Assembly (NCBI GenBank): GCA_014651175.1
Contig: BMWJ01000011.1
Span: 62,001 to 126,000 of the forward strand
Length of the DNA: 64,000 nt
Reading direction: 5' to 3'
From: Streptomyces clavifer
GTDB taxonomy: Bacteria > Actinomycetota > Actinomycetes > Streptomycetales > Streptomycetaceae
The notes under the pieces were generated by a model. It was not told the DNA's origin. It ran no database searches and saw only the letters and a program-made list of their open reading frames with translations. Within the stretch, counting starts at the first letter, position 1, and each line of letters begins with the position of its first letter. Shown one piece after another: positions 1 to 8,177 of the stretch. The translations under genes were made by a program, and so were the position numbers.

Positions 1-989
1 CCAATGTGGTCAGCGGCTCGGCCCCGGTGGCCGCGGAGACGCGGGCGCGGGTCCAGGCCGCCCTCGATGAGCTCGGGTATCGCCCGAACATGGCCGCCCG
101 CAGTCTGCGGGCCGGTCGCACCGGCCTGATCGGCCTGGCCATTCCGGAACTGCACTCGCCCTATTTCGGCGAACTCGCCAGTCTGATCGTCGAGGCCGCA
201 CAACAGCGCTCGTGGACCGTTGTCATCGACCAGACCTTCGGAGACCCGCACGCCGAGAAGCGCCTCCTGGAGGGCGTCGGCAGCCGTCTGGTGGATGGTC
301 TCGTCATCAGTCCCTGGTCGCTCGGTCCGGAGGAACTGAGCGACCGGTCCCGGGACGTCCCGGTCGTCCTCCTGGGGGAGCAGCCGCCCCGGGGACTGGC
401 GGATCGCGTCGCCGTCGACAACGTTCTCGCGGCTGATGGGGCGACGACTCATCTGATCGAGTCGGGGCGCAGGCGCATCGCCGCGATCGGTGTGCAGCCC
501 CACCTGCACAACGAGACAGCCAGGCAGCGCCTGGCGGGCTATCACCAGGCGCTGCGACGCGCCGGGCTGCTTCCGGACCCCCACTTGGAGAAGGCCGTGA
601 CGGCTCTGCACCGAGCTGACGGGGCCTCGGCAATGGCCGCTCTCCTGGAGGCCGACACGCGCCCGGACGCGGTTTTCGCCTTCAGTGACGAACTGGCCCT
701 GGGGGCACTGCACATCGCCCACGAGCGAGGCGTACGCGTCCCGCAGGACCTCGCCGTGGTGGGGTTCGACGGAACCGAGGACGGAAGGTACGCCAATCCG
801 CCTCTGACCACGGTCGTGCCGGACAAACGGCAGATCGCCGAGCGTGCCCTGCAGTGCCTTGCCGACCGCATCTACAGCCCCGCGTCAGCGGTGCCGCCAC
901 AGGACGTAGTGATCTCACACCACCTGGAGAAGCGCGCGAGCAGTGGTCCCGCGCGCCCCCTGCCGACGAACATCGCGGCAGCCGTCTGA
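1..989 (+). CDS. LacI-family transcriptional regulator (5' truncated by window edge)
   Basis: DNA-binding regulator that responds to a sugar-type ligand. The reading frame is open from base 3, and residues NVVSGSAPVAAETR match the second helix and hinge of a LacI helix-turn-helix. The first roughly 20 residues, with the true start, lie outside the window. After the hinge (YRPNMAARSLRAGRTGLIG) comes a periplasmic-binding-like effector domain with characteristic segments: SPYFGEL, VDGLVISP, PDAVFAFSDELALGAL and VPQDLAVVGFDGT. A secreted GH16 glucanase starts about 0.5 kb downstream on the same strand, so control of beta-glucan use is a reasonable inference. The effector cannot be read from sequence. 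Confidence 0.9.
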   Translation, partial: NVVSGSAPVAAETRARVQAALDELGYRPNMAARSLRAGRTGLIGLAIPELHSPYFGELASLIVEAAQQRSWTVVIDQTFGDPHAEKRLLEGVGSRLVDGLVISPWSLGPEELSDRSRDVPVVLLGEQPPRGLADRVAVDNVLAADGATTHLIESGRRRIAAIGVQPHLHNETARQRLAGYHQALRRAGLLPDPHLEKAVTALHRADGASAMAALLEADTRPDAVFAFSDELALGALHIAHERGVRVPQDLAVVGFDGTEDGRYANPPLTTVVPDKRQIAERALQCLADRIYSPASAVPPQDVVISHHLEKRASSGPARPLPTNIAAAV

Positions 990-1505
990 TCCTGTAGTGC
1001 TGCTGCCGGGAACACAGAAGCGCTGCTGCGATCCGGCCCGTGCCTCCTTCGGCGCCACCGGTAGGTGACCTCTCGGCTCGCCGGACGGGACTTGACGGGC
1101 CTTGAGGCGCCGGGGCGACCGGCTGGGCAGCTCACCACCACGCAGGCAGGGTGCATGCGCGCGCCGTCTCGCCCGTCCACGACCGGCCGCACCCCGGCAA
1201 CGGCAGAGCACGCTTGCCGTCACGGGACGGCCCTCCAGCACGGGCTTCGCCGGACGGCCGGGCCGACGTCCCCGCCAGTGCGTACAGCGCCGATGAGCCG
1301 ATCCTGGCTACGGGCAGTGATGGCCGTACTCGTCGCCGGCGGGGCGCCCCGTCCCCCGTACCGCACACCCGCCGTCGCCACGAATGGTGTTGCTTCGTAA
1401 AATTCTTACGGTGTGCGGCTCTTGGCCTGCCCGGCCCCGGCACCACGCGCCGGACGGGCAGACCGTACGCACCGCATTCCGCACGACCCCTCAGGAGCAG
1501 CTCGC
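990..1505. other. Gene-free stretch between LacI regulator and GH16 gene
   Basis: No reading frame here has convincing coding character. The stretch holds the GH16 upstream region, including a short inverted repeat at 1396-1410. Confidence 0.5.
1396..1410. promoter_or_regulatory. Candidate operator: CGTAA-5-TTACG inverted repeat
   Basis: Perfect 5-bp arms (CGTAA at 1396-1400, TTACG at 1406-1410) flank AATTC. It is a small AT-rich island in GC-rich DNA, 96 bp upstream of the GH16 start. It could be an operator for the neighbouring LacI regulator. It lacks the central CG typical of LacI operators, so another regulator is possible. Confidence 0.3.
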
Positions 1506-2363
1506 GTGATCAATCGACGGCTCCCGGCACTCCTGTTGGTGCTGGGCGGACTGCTGTGCGGATGTTCGGCCGCTCCGGCCGACACGCACTCTCCCTCGGC
1601 CGAGGAAAGGCCCTTCTGGCGGGACGAGTTCGACGGATCGGCGGCCGCCCGCCCGTCGGAGGAGTCCTGGAACACCGAAACCGGAAACCGGGACGCCGAG
1701 GGGTGGGGCAACAACGAGCTGCAGTTCTATACGGATGACGTGGCCAACTCGGCCCTCGACGGCACGGGAAACCTGGTGATCTCGGCGAGGCCGGCTCCCG
1801 CCGAATCCGAGCTGCCCTGCTACACACAGGAGTTCTGCACCTGGACGTCGGCCCGCCTGACCACCGAGGGAAAGGTCGCGCTCACCCGTGGTCGTGTGGA
1901 GGTCCGCGCGAAGATGCCCACGGGAACGGGGCTGCTCCCCGCGATCTGGATGCTGGGCGACAACGGCGTCGAATGGCCGGGGCAGGGGGAGATCGACATC
2001 TGTGAGGTGGTCGGCGGTGAACCGCGAACGGTCTACGGCACCGCCCACGGGCCGACCTACTTCAACGAGAACGGGATCGGAGGCTCCGCCACTCTTCCGG
2101 CCGACGCGTCGCAGGCGTTCCACACCTACGCCGTCGACAAGGAGCCTCACCGCATCACATGGTCCGTGGACGGGGAGCCGTATCTCACCCTGACTCCGTC
2201 GAAGCTGCCGACGCCACGCGACTGGGTCTTCGAACAGGACATGCACTTGCTGCTCAACGTCGCCGTGGGAGGCGACTGGCCCGGCTCTCCCGACTCCTCG
2301 ACGCCGTCGCCCGCGAAGATGACGGTCGACTACGTCCGCTTCTACGGCACGGGCCGCGCGTGA
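1506..2363 (+). CDS. Secreted GH16-family endo-beta-glucanase lipoprotein
   Basis: Predicted extracellular hydrolase of beta-1,3- or mixed-linkage glucans. The GTG start at 1506 follows AGGAG with 8-nt spacing. It gives a signal peptide VINRRLPALLLVLGGLLCGC, whose LCGC lipobox predicts lipid anchoring. An upstream in-frame start at 1413 would bury the signal sequence. The catalytic motif GEIDICE supplies nucleophile E162, D164 and acid/base E167, the GH16 pattern ExDxxE. Flanking residues (WPGQ before it, VVGGEPRTVYGTAHGP after it) resemble laminarinases. The protein is 285 aa and has no carbohydrate-binding module, so it is a minimal catalytic form. Exact substrate preference is inferred. 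Confidence 0.9.
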   Translation: MINRRLPALLLVLGGLLCGCSAAPADTHSPSAEERPFWRDEFDGSAAARPSEESWNTETGNRDAEGWGNNELQFYTDDVANSALDGTGNLVISARPAPAESELPCYTQEFCTWTSARLTTEGKVALTRGRVEVRAKMPTGTGLLPAIWMLGDNGVEWPGQGEIDICEVVGGEPRTVYGTAHGPTYFNENGIGGSATLPADASQAFHTYAVDKEPHRITWSVDGEPYLTLTPSKLPTPRDWVFEQDMHLLLNVAVGGDWPGSPDSSTPSPAKMTVDYVRFYGTGRA

Positions 2364-2528
2364 TGCTCCACCGCTCATGGGTAAGGTCGGTCCGGAGGTG
2401 CGCTCCGGGGTCCGTTCTGCGGGCCTGTCCGATGACCACGGGGGTGTGAGAAGTCGAATTCCGGACTCCGATTCCCTGTCGTGTGGCCCGTCGATCCCGC
2501 AGGCACCGAGTGGAGGGCTGAAGGCGGA

Positions 2529-2951
2529 ATGCAACGCGAGCAGGCCGGTGTCCAACTTCCTGAGGGGGCCTGGTGGGACTGGGAGGTCCTGGCCTGGAAT
2601 GCCGGTCAGTTCCGTCTTGCGGCCGGAAACGACCTCACCTACCACCACGGCTTGGAGCTGGTCTTCAGCGATCCGGCCTTCGTCAGTTGTCCGGTGATGT
2701 TTCACGACCCTGTCTTCCGGGTGGCGACGAGCCAGGAACTGGTGCGCGTTGTTCGTCAGCTCGGCGAGGAGCCGCCCGTGCTTGTCGCTTTCGAAGCGGA
2801 TGCGGGCGGTCGGGCGCCCGTCTCCTGTCTCATTGCCGCGGAACGGTTCGAGGTCGTGCATGAAACCGTTCTTCGCTACTGGCGGGACGACGCAACCCCT
2901 GGTCAGCGCTTTGCCTCGTGGGTGCGGCCTCCGGTGAAGCCGAGGGAGTGA
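2529..2951 (+). CDS. Hypothetical protein, 140 aa
   Basis: I do not recognise this family. I start it at ATG 2529, behind AAGGCGGA, rather than at in-frame 2481, because the sixteen upstream residues look non-coding. The protein is compact, soluble and tryptophan-rich near the N-terminus (GAWWDWEVLAWNAGQF). A middle segment, YHHGLELVFSDPAFVSCP, resembles beta-strand-rich domains. There is no signal peptide or membrane helix. It stands alone and is convergent with the GlsB-type gene, with a hairpin terminator between them. Confidence 0.6.
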   Translation: MQREQAGVQLPEGAWWDWEVLAWNAGQFRLAAGNDLTYHHGLELVFSDPAFVSCPVMFHDPVFRVATSQELVRVVRQLGEEPPVLVAFEADAGGRAPVSCLIAAERFEVVHETVLRYWRDDATPGQRFASWVRPPVKPRE

Positions 2952-3088
2952 GCTGTGCGGCCGTCGCCGGGGCGGGCGGCGCGAAGGCGGGCGGCGCGAA
3001 GACCACAGCCTCGTCGGATCGTCGGCCGAGACGCCGGCAGAGCTGTTCCATCATGCGGTTGCAGGTGGTACACGGATCCGCCGAACCG

Positions 3089-3127
3089 CAAGTGGCTCCG
3101 CCCTCCGGTGTGAGGGGGAGCCACTTG
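3089..3127. terminator. Hairpin between convergent genes
   Basis: An 11-bp stem (CAAGTGGCTCC at 3089-3099 pairing with GGAGCCACTTG at 3117-3127) continues as CCCTC/GAGGG after one unpaired G, with a 6-nt loop. It sits between the + gene ending at 2951 and the - gene ending at 3148, and probably terminates both. Confidence 0.6.
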
Positions 3128-3147
3128 AGATGGTGCGGGCCGCCGGG

Positions 3148-3423
3148 TCAGGCGCGACGGGAATGCCGGTTCCCGGTGATGACCCGGTACAGGGCGAGAA
3201 GAATGATGGAGCCTGCGATAGCGGCGATCCATGTCGAGAGGTCGAAGAAGCCGTCGATGGAGTCGACGCCGAAGATGACCTTGCCGAGCCAGCCGCCGAG
3301 GAGGCCTCCCGCGATGCCGATGAGCATCGTGATGATGATGCCGCCGGGGTCCTTGCCCGGCATCAGGGCCTTGGCGATAAGGCCGGCGAGCAGTCCGATG
3401 ATGATCCAGGCCAGAATGCCCAT
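3148..3423 (-). CDS. GlsB/YeaQ/YmgE-family stress-response membrane protein
   Basis: Small integral membrane protein of the transglycosylase-associated (GlsB/YeaQ) family, linked to envelope stress; its molecular activity is not established. The start at 3423 is preceded by AGGAGACGCATC. An upstream in-frame start at 3495 would add non-conserved residues. The 91-aa product has three hydrophobic segments: ILAWIIIGLLAGLIAKALM, GGIIITMLIGIAGGLLGGWL and STWIAAIAGSIILLALYRVI. The glycine-rich second segment (GxxGGxxGGW) is the family hallmark. It appears to be transcribed alone. Confidence 0.9.
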   Translation of the reverse strand: MGILAWIIIGLLAGLIAKALMPGKDPGGIIITMLIGIAGGLLGGWLGKVIFGVDSIDGFFDLSTWIAAIAGSIILLALYRVITGNRHSRRA

Positions 3424-4155
3424 GATGCGTCTCCTACCTCTGTGTATAAAGTTGGTGTTAGGTGCCGTCTTTACCGGCCTGAGGTTTCCAAACACTCAGA
3501 GCGGCAGCAAAGCGGACGACCGCCGGCGGCGCGGCCGTGTCACGCCTGCGCCTGCCTCCCGGCGCCAGGTCAGCGCTGCTCGTCACTACCGACGAGGCGT
3601 GTCCGCGGCGCGGACCGGTGCTGAGAGCCGAGCATGATCCGAACGAGCGGCCCTGGGGCGACGTGCTGCGCGCACCTCGGTGTGCACCTTCCCCGTCTGC
3701 TGGGTGCCGGCTGACCCCGGCGGCACCGGACGTGCCGGGTTCGCATGTCTCGGCCGACTGCTACTGATGCGCTTGTTCGCCACCACCTCACACGGCGCGA
3801 TCGGGTCGAGCACGTCATCGACGACCACGACCATGGCCACGACACCGCGAGCCGAACCGGTGCGGACGGCTTCGCCCCGAAGAGGGACGGCGTGCAGCGG
3901 TTGTGGCATCCGCGAACACCTCGTCGGCCGCTGGCCCACGTCCGGACCCTGGGGACCGGGAGATCCCTCATCCTGCGCGAGGACGCCCGGTGGCCGCCCC
4001 TACGCAATGCACCGCGATCAGGTGGTGTGACGACCGATCGCGTCCACCACAACGCGTCCTACAGCATCCGTGCGGAATTTCCCCGCTGCACCCCTGCCGT
4101 TGGCCAGGCCTGGCTACCTTCGCCTCGGCCGGTCCGGTACTAGCGAGGTATATCC
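3424..4155. other. Gene-free stretch
   Basis: This holds the promoter side of the GlsB-type gene and the upstream region of the 4156 gene. The long frames on both strands are arginine-rich, lack plausible ribosome sites and resemble no family I know. I see no convincing gene. Confidence 0.5.
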
Positions 4156-5733
4156 ATGAGCACTCCGATCCAGCGCACGTCCCCACGGCAGTCCGTAGCA
4201 GTCCTGACGTCGGCCCGGCAGCGTCGGGAAGGGAGCAGGATCGGGAATACGTCCGCACGCTCGACGGAGCACGCCCTCCTCGAGATGCAGTCCCGCGCCG
4301 GCAACCGGGCCACGACCGCGGCGGTGCAGCGTGCCCGGGACACCTCGGGTGGGAGGGCGGCGGAGAGCGGCAGCACGTCCGCCCCGGCGAAGAAGAAGGA
4401 CTATCGCGACCGGCTCGCCGGGCTCCTCGACAGGTTCAAGAAGAATCTCGAGCCCATCGACACCTTCATCAAGGGATTCCAGACTCCCAGCAACGCGGGG
4501 CTCACCCAGCAGGCCGCCGTCGCGGCCAACGAGGGCCTCAAGCACTCCGCCGCCGCCTCGGGGACCTCCGCAGCGTCGGGGAACCTCCTGACGGAGGCCG
4601 CCGGCACCGTGGTCAGCGGCATGGACGCGTACAAGAACATGAAGGACGCCAAGAAGTACGAGACCGGAGCCAACCACCACACGGCGAAGAAGAAGGCCAA
4701 GACCAAGGGTGCCGACACGGTCGTCGGTGCGGCCGGCTCGGGAAGCTACAGCGCTGCCATTGCCAAGGAGGTGACCAAGATGCAGAAAGCGGCGGACGCC
4801 GCCGTGGCATCCGAGGCGAGCGGTATCGCCAGTGCTTCCATCGGTGCGATCAAGGGTATGCGGTCCGCCTTTCGCGTCGGGGGAGCGGCCCGCAAGTACA
4901 AGCAGGTCAAGAGCCTGGGAGACCCCCATCTCGTCCACGCGGGGTCACTGGCCCGGCTGAACGAGTCGCGGGAGCAGGCCAACTGGGCCGCAGCGGAGGC
5001 CTACGTCGCGCTGGACGCCTACTGGGGGCATGAGGGCCCGGGTCGGCTGGAGCTCGTCTCCGAGGCCGTCGACGCCGCTTGGGAGGCGATGGGTGAAGCC
5101 CGTGACGCCGCCGAGAGCCTCCAGCGCGCCGAGAAGGACGTGGAGATGCTGAGCACGGTGCAGGGGTACGCGAAGAAGAAGCAGATCGCCAAGATGGGCA
5201 AGGAGACGATCGGCGGTGGCGGCGAGTCCACCAAGGCCGCGGCGGGCGTTGTGACGGCGGTAGCGGCGGGAACAGTCGGGCTCGCGAGCAACCCGGTCGG
5301 ATGGGGCCTCGCAGGGGCCGGGGCCGGCCTCGTCCTCGGCGTCACCATGTACAAGGCGCTCCGCGCCGCCACGAAGCGCTACGAGGAGGTCCACCACCCC
5401 GAGCGCTGGGCGCCGAAGGGCGAGACCCCTGAGGAGGCCGCGTCCCGCAAGGAGTCACTGAAGCATGCCCTGAAGTTCTGGAAGAAGGTGTCGAAGGGCG
5501 AACGCCAGGCCATGGCGCGCGAGATCTACGCCTTGGCGGCGGGCCCCGACATCTCCGGGAGCGGCAACACGACGGCCGAGATGCGGGAGTCCGCCAGGGC
5601 CCTGCTCATCGCTCTCAAATCCGGCCCCGCCAAGCACAAGCTGGAGCCGGAGGCGTGGGCCGAGACCCTCAACGACCCGGCGAAGACCGCACATTGGATC
5701 AAGGAGATCGGGGAGCAGCTGGCCTCGGGCTGA
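4156..5733 (+). CDS. Putative contractile-injection-system cargo protein (eCIS-like N-terminal signature), 525 aa
   Basis: Residues about 37-56 (EHALLEMQSRAGNRATTAAV) match the [LQ]xLQRxAGNxAVxxxxQR signature at the N-terminus of many proteins associated with extracellular contractile injection systems in actinomycetes. No known toxin domain follows. The body is rich in Ala, Lys and Glu, with long helical regions and lysine clusters (KKKDYRDRL, KKKAKTKGAD). It has one hydrophobic glycine-rich stretch near residues 360-400 (VVTAVAAGTVGLASNPVGWGLAGAG), which could be a membrane-inserting hairpin. The C-terminal 100 residues are again helical. The ATG at 4156 follows GCGAGG. No tail, sheath or AAA gene is in the window, so the link to an injection system is inference. 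Confidence 0.55.
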   Translation: MSTPIQRTSPRQSVAVLTSARQRREGSRIGNTSARSTEHALLEMQSRAGNRATTAAVQRARDTSGGRAAESGSTSAPAKKKDYRDRLAGLLDRFKKNLEPIDTFIKGFQTPSNAGLTQQAAVAANEGLKHSAAASGTSAASGNLLTEAAGTVVSGMDAYKNMKDAKKYETGANHHTAKKKAKTKGADTVVGAAGSGSYSAAIAKEVTKMQKAADAAVASEASGIASASIGAIKGMRSAFRVGGAARKYKQVKSLGDPHLVHAGSLARLNESREQANWAAAEAYVALDAYWGHEGPGRLELVSEAVDAAWEAMGEARDAAESLQRAEKDVEMLSTVQGYAKKKQIAKMGKETIGGGGESTKAAAGVVTAVAAGTVGLASNPVGWGLAGAGAGLVLGVTMYKALRAATKRYEEVHHPERWAPKGETPEEAASRKESLKHALKFWKKVSKGERQAMAREIYALAAGPDISGSGNTTAEMRESARALLIALKSGPAKHKLEPEAWAETLNDPAKTAHWIKEIGEQLASG

Positions 5734-6064
5734 TCCGGAGGCATCACCGCTGTGGCTGGGCGAGCGGGCGAGGACGCACTGCGGTCCGGCCTGCCGTGGT
5801 ACGCGCTGCGTGCCGTGCGGAGCCGTTGTCCTGCCTGATGGCGATCGTGATCGACGGGCTCACAGGCTTCCTCGCCCCAGACCTGGTCCTCCTCCCGCCC
5901 CGGCACGAGGAGCTCATTCGACTCAGCGGAGCCGCTGCCCGCACCCTGCCCGTCGGTTGCCCACCGCCACCTCGGTCCCCTGTCATCGCGAGATGCGGCT
6001 GATGCCGCGTACTCGACCGGATGCCGCCTCTCGCACGGTGGCGCGTGGCAAGCCGCACCTGCAG
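5734..6064. other. Gene-free stretch
   Basis: Lies between the stop of the putative cargo gene and the stop of the convergent ComB-family gene. I see no gene and no strong hairpin. Confidence 0.45.
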
Positions 6065-6844
6065 TCAGATTGCAGCCTCGTCTGCCGGTGCGGGCACGGC
6101 GTGCGGACGGAGGACCATGAGCGACTCCTCCAAGGTCGCCACCATGGCGAAGGGGAACCGGTCGAGTTCAAGACAGAGGGCGACGTCGTCAGGATGGGCC
6201 CCTTGGCGCGCCCCGTCCCTCAGCTCGGCGGCCGCGCGCGACGTGCCGGCGCGGCGGAGGAAATCGGCTGCGGGCGTCCCGGCGCCGGTTGCCCTCCCGG
6301 CGATGTACTCGGCGCACGCCAGATCTTCGTCTGCTTGCCCTCCGTCGCCGGTGACCACGAATGTGACGCTTTCACACTGCTGCGTCCGCAGGACCCGAGC
6401 CGTTGCCTCCGCCACCACGAAGCCGGCGCACAACACCAGCGACGCCTCCTTGACCGCGAGGGCGCCGACTGTCCCTGCCGTGGTCTTCTGCACGACGGTG
6501 CGTCCGCCGAGGTCGATCGACCTCAGCAGACCCGGCGAGTTGACGGTGTCGAACCCCGCCGCGGGTGGACCGTCCTTGAGTGCCACCCAATCCGGGTGGG
6601 TGGCCTTGAGGACCATGGCTTCGTCCAGCGACTCCGCAAGAACGATGCTGTCCGCCCCTTGGGCAAAGGCCCAGGCAGCCACCGTGAAAGCATGCATGAC
6701 GTCGACTACGACCGCCACGGACGGGGCGTCGGTCAACTCGGCGGTGCCGAGGAAGCGAGCATCCATTCCGTCATGATCGCGCATGCCGACTCGAGTGACC
6801 CGGGCTGAGATGCACTTCACATCGATGGTGGCGGAATGTGACAT
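6065..6844 (-). CDS. 2-phosphosulfolactate phosphatase (ComB) family protein
   Basis: The ComB family hydrolyses 2-phosphosulfolactate in coenzyme M synthesis; the bacterial members' substrate is often unknown. Family signatures are the strand [23 protein letters not shown] (seen in family members as VVVDVLRA-T), the nucleotide/phosphate-like segment [15 protein letters not shown], the motif [16 protein letters not shown] and VTFVVTGDG. The first 20-26 residues are poorly conserved, so in-frame ATGs at 6784 or 6766 (MDARFLG) may be the real start. No other coenzyme M genes lie nearby. A role outside coenzyme M synthesis is therefore likely in this organism. Confidence 0.8.
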   Translation of the reverse strand: MSHSATIDVKCISARVTRVGMRDHDGMDARFLGTAELTDAPSVAVVVDVMHAFTVAAWAFAQGADSIVLAESLDEAMVLKATHPDWVALKDGPPAAGFDTVNSPGLLRSIDLGGRTVVQKTTAGTVGALAVKEASLVLCAGFVVAEATARVLRTQQCESVTFVVTGDGGQADEDLACAEYIAGRATGAGTPAADFLRRAGTSRAAAELRDGARQGAHPDDVALCLELDRFPFAMVATLEESLMVLRPHAVPAPADEAAI

Positions 6845-7211
6845 CTCGGGGCCCGTGTCATGAAGGCAGGGTGCAACGACACTGGCTGTTCTCGATATGC
6901 CGCCGTGCGGCGAGCTCCGATGGCACCGGAGCGTCAGGACGTCACTTCAGTGATCCATAGGTCGTGACAATTGATCGAGGGGTGAGCGGGATTTCGGCGC
7001 GCCTCGTCCTTCTGGTGTGCTGCCGGGCCGTGACGGGGGACGACTCAGGGTGCGGCGCCAGGTCGGCTGTCGGCGGCGCCGGGGTGACCCTGTGACCCGC
7101 TTCCGCACAGGGCCCGGCTGCTGCGGCAAGGCACCCGGGGCGGAACCCCCGTCTTCCCGCTGGTCCCCGGGCTCCGGAGCGGGCCGCCGGGTGGTCGTGA
7201 CGGAGCCAGGG
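6845..7211. other. Gene-free stretch
   Basis: Lies upstream of the ComB-family gene and downstream of the GNAT gene, both on the minus strand. I found no supported gene. Confidence 0.45.
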
Positions 7212-7754
7212 TCAGGGGCGGTCCAGGCCCCACGTCTCCAGCGCGTACGGCCGGCCCTTCTCCTCGCCCGTGATCAGCGGCACGTCGAGCAGCCTGAAGC
7301 CCGCCCCGGTCGCCACGGCGACGCTCGCGGCGTTGTCCGCCTCCAGCTCCAGGATGACCTGCGCCGCGCCCAGCTGTTCGAAGGCGTACGTCGCCATCAG
7401 CCGTACCGCCCGCGTCGCGAGCCCTCGGCCCCGGTACGCCGGGCCTACCGCGTAGCCGAGCTCCGTGCCTTCGGGGGCGCGCCGGAGCATGACCTCGCCG
7501 AGCGGTGCGCCGCCGTCGGTGGTGATGGCCAGCAGGATGGTCGTGCCGTCCTTCCGGAGCTGTCGTGCGCGGTCCAACCGGGCGTGGGCGGCGGCTTCGT
7601 CGAACGGCGAGACGATGGGTGTCCAGTACGCGATGTCGGGGTGGTCGAACAGCTCCCGCATCGCGGCAAGGTCGCCCTCCGTCCAGTCGCGCAGAACGAG
7701 TCCCTCGCCGGAGAGGTTGATCCGCTCGGGCAGGGATGGCGGGTCGCTGTGCAT
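7212..7754 (-). CDS. GNAT-family N-acetyltransferase (RimJ/RimL type)
   Basis: Predicted acetyl-CoA-dependent acetyltransferase. The start at 7754 has AGGAGG about 9 nt upstream; the longer open frame to 7979 is arginine-rich and non-coding in appearance. The 180-aa product begins with the LVLRDWTEGDLAAMRELFDH segment of RimJ/RimL-like enzymes. The acetyl-CoA-binding motif A is visible as LGYAVGPAYRGRGLATRAV (Q/RxxGxG/A form). It is followed by EQLGAAQVILELEADNAASV and AGFRLLDV, the usual C-terminal strand-helix. Substrate (N-terminal peptide, small amine or antibiotic) cannot be told. Confidence 0.88.
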   Translation of the reverse strand: MHSDPPSLPERINLSGEGLVLRDWTEGDLAAMRELFDHPDIAYWTPIVSPFDEAAAHARLDRARQLRKDGTTILLAITTDGGAPLGEVMLRRAPEGTELGYAVGPAYRGRGLATRAVRLMATYAFEQLGAAQVILELEADNAASVAVATGAGFRLLDVPLITGEEKGRPYALETWGLDRP

Positions 7755-8177
7755 GGTGGGCCCTCCTGGCTTGCTCAGGACGAGCCAGAATAGCCGGGGC
7801 GGGCGGAGGCTTCCGCGACGCCCGGCGATGAAGCGGGGAGCGCGCGGATGCCCGCGTGCTGTGCCTGGAGGGTGTCGGTGTCCGAGGGAACTTCGGAATG
7901 CGACGATCCACCCAAGTGATCGGATCTCCTCCCCTCGGCCCGTCAGTGAACTGTTGACAGGCCGGATCAGCATGATCAATCATCGCGGGACGGCAGCCCT
8001 GATCGCCTCTGTTCGGTCGTGAGGCCGGTGCGAGCGGGGTAGCACCCGCCACACGGTCGGCATGAGGTCGATCCTGTGCACCAGCGGCTTCGCGGCTCGA
8101 GCTCACACCACGCAGCGGGGCGCGGGGTCGCGCGGTCCCCCCTCACGTACGCACACAGTCGGGAAGGCAGCCCCCCG
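7755..8177. other. Upstream region of the NRPS-PKS operon
   Basis: Divergent intergenic region between the GNAT gene and the NRPS. It must carry the main promoter of the biosynthetic operon. A TTGACA box at 7954-7959 is the clearest promoter-like element. An alternative NRPS start at 8076 lies inside it. I see no separate gene. Confidence 0.5.
7954..7983 (+). promoter_or_regulatory. Possible promoter for the NRPS-PKS operon
   Basis: A perfect -35 hexamer TTGACA lies at 7954-7959. At 16-18 bp spacing the -10 position reads only CAATCA or AATCAT, a weak match. It is the only good -35 box in the operon's upstream region. Confidence 0.25.

Noticed and set aside
1491-2861. 456-aa minus-strand frame opposite the GH16 gene
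   Set aside because: Shadow of the real gene through GC-biased codons; no start site and no family resemblance.
3570-4052. 160-aa minus-strand frame between the GlsB-type and cargo genes
   Set aside because: Arg/Ser-rich, no ribosome site, no recognisable motif; the opposite strand is equally open.
6839-6860. TGACA ... TGTCA inverted repeat over the ComB-family start
   Set aside because: Five-bp arms with a 12-nt gap are expected by chance in this much sequence.
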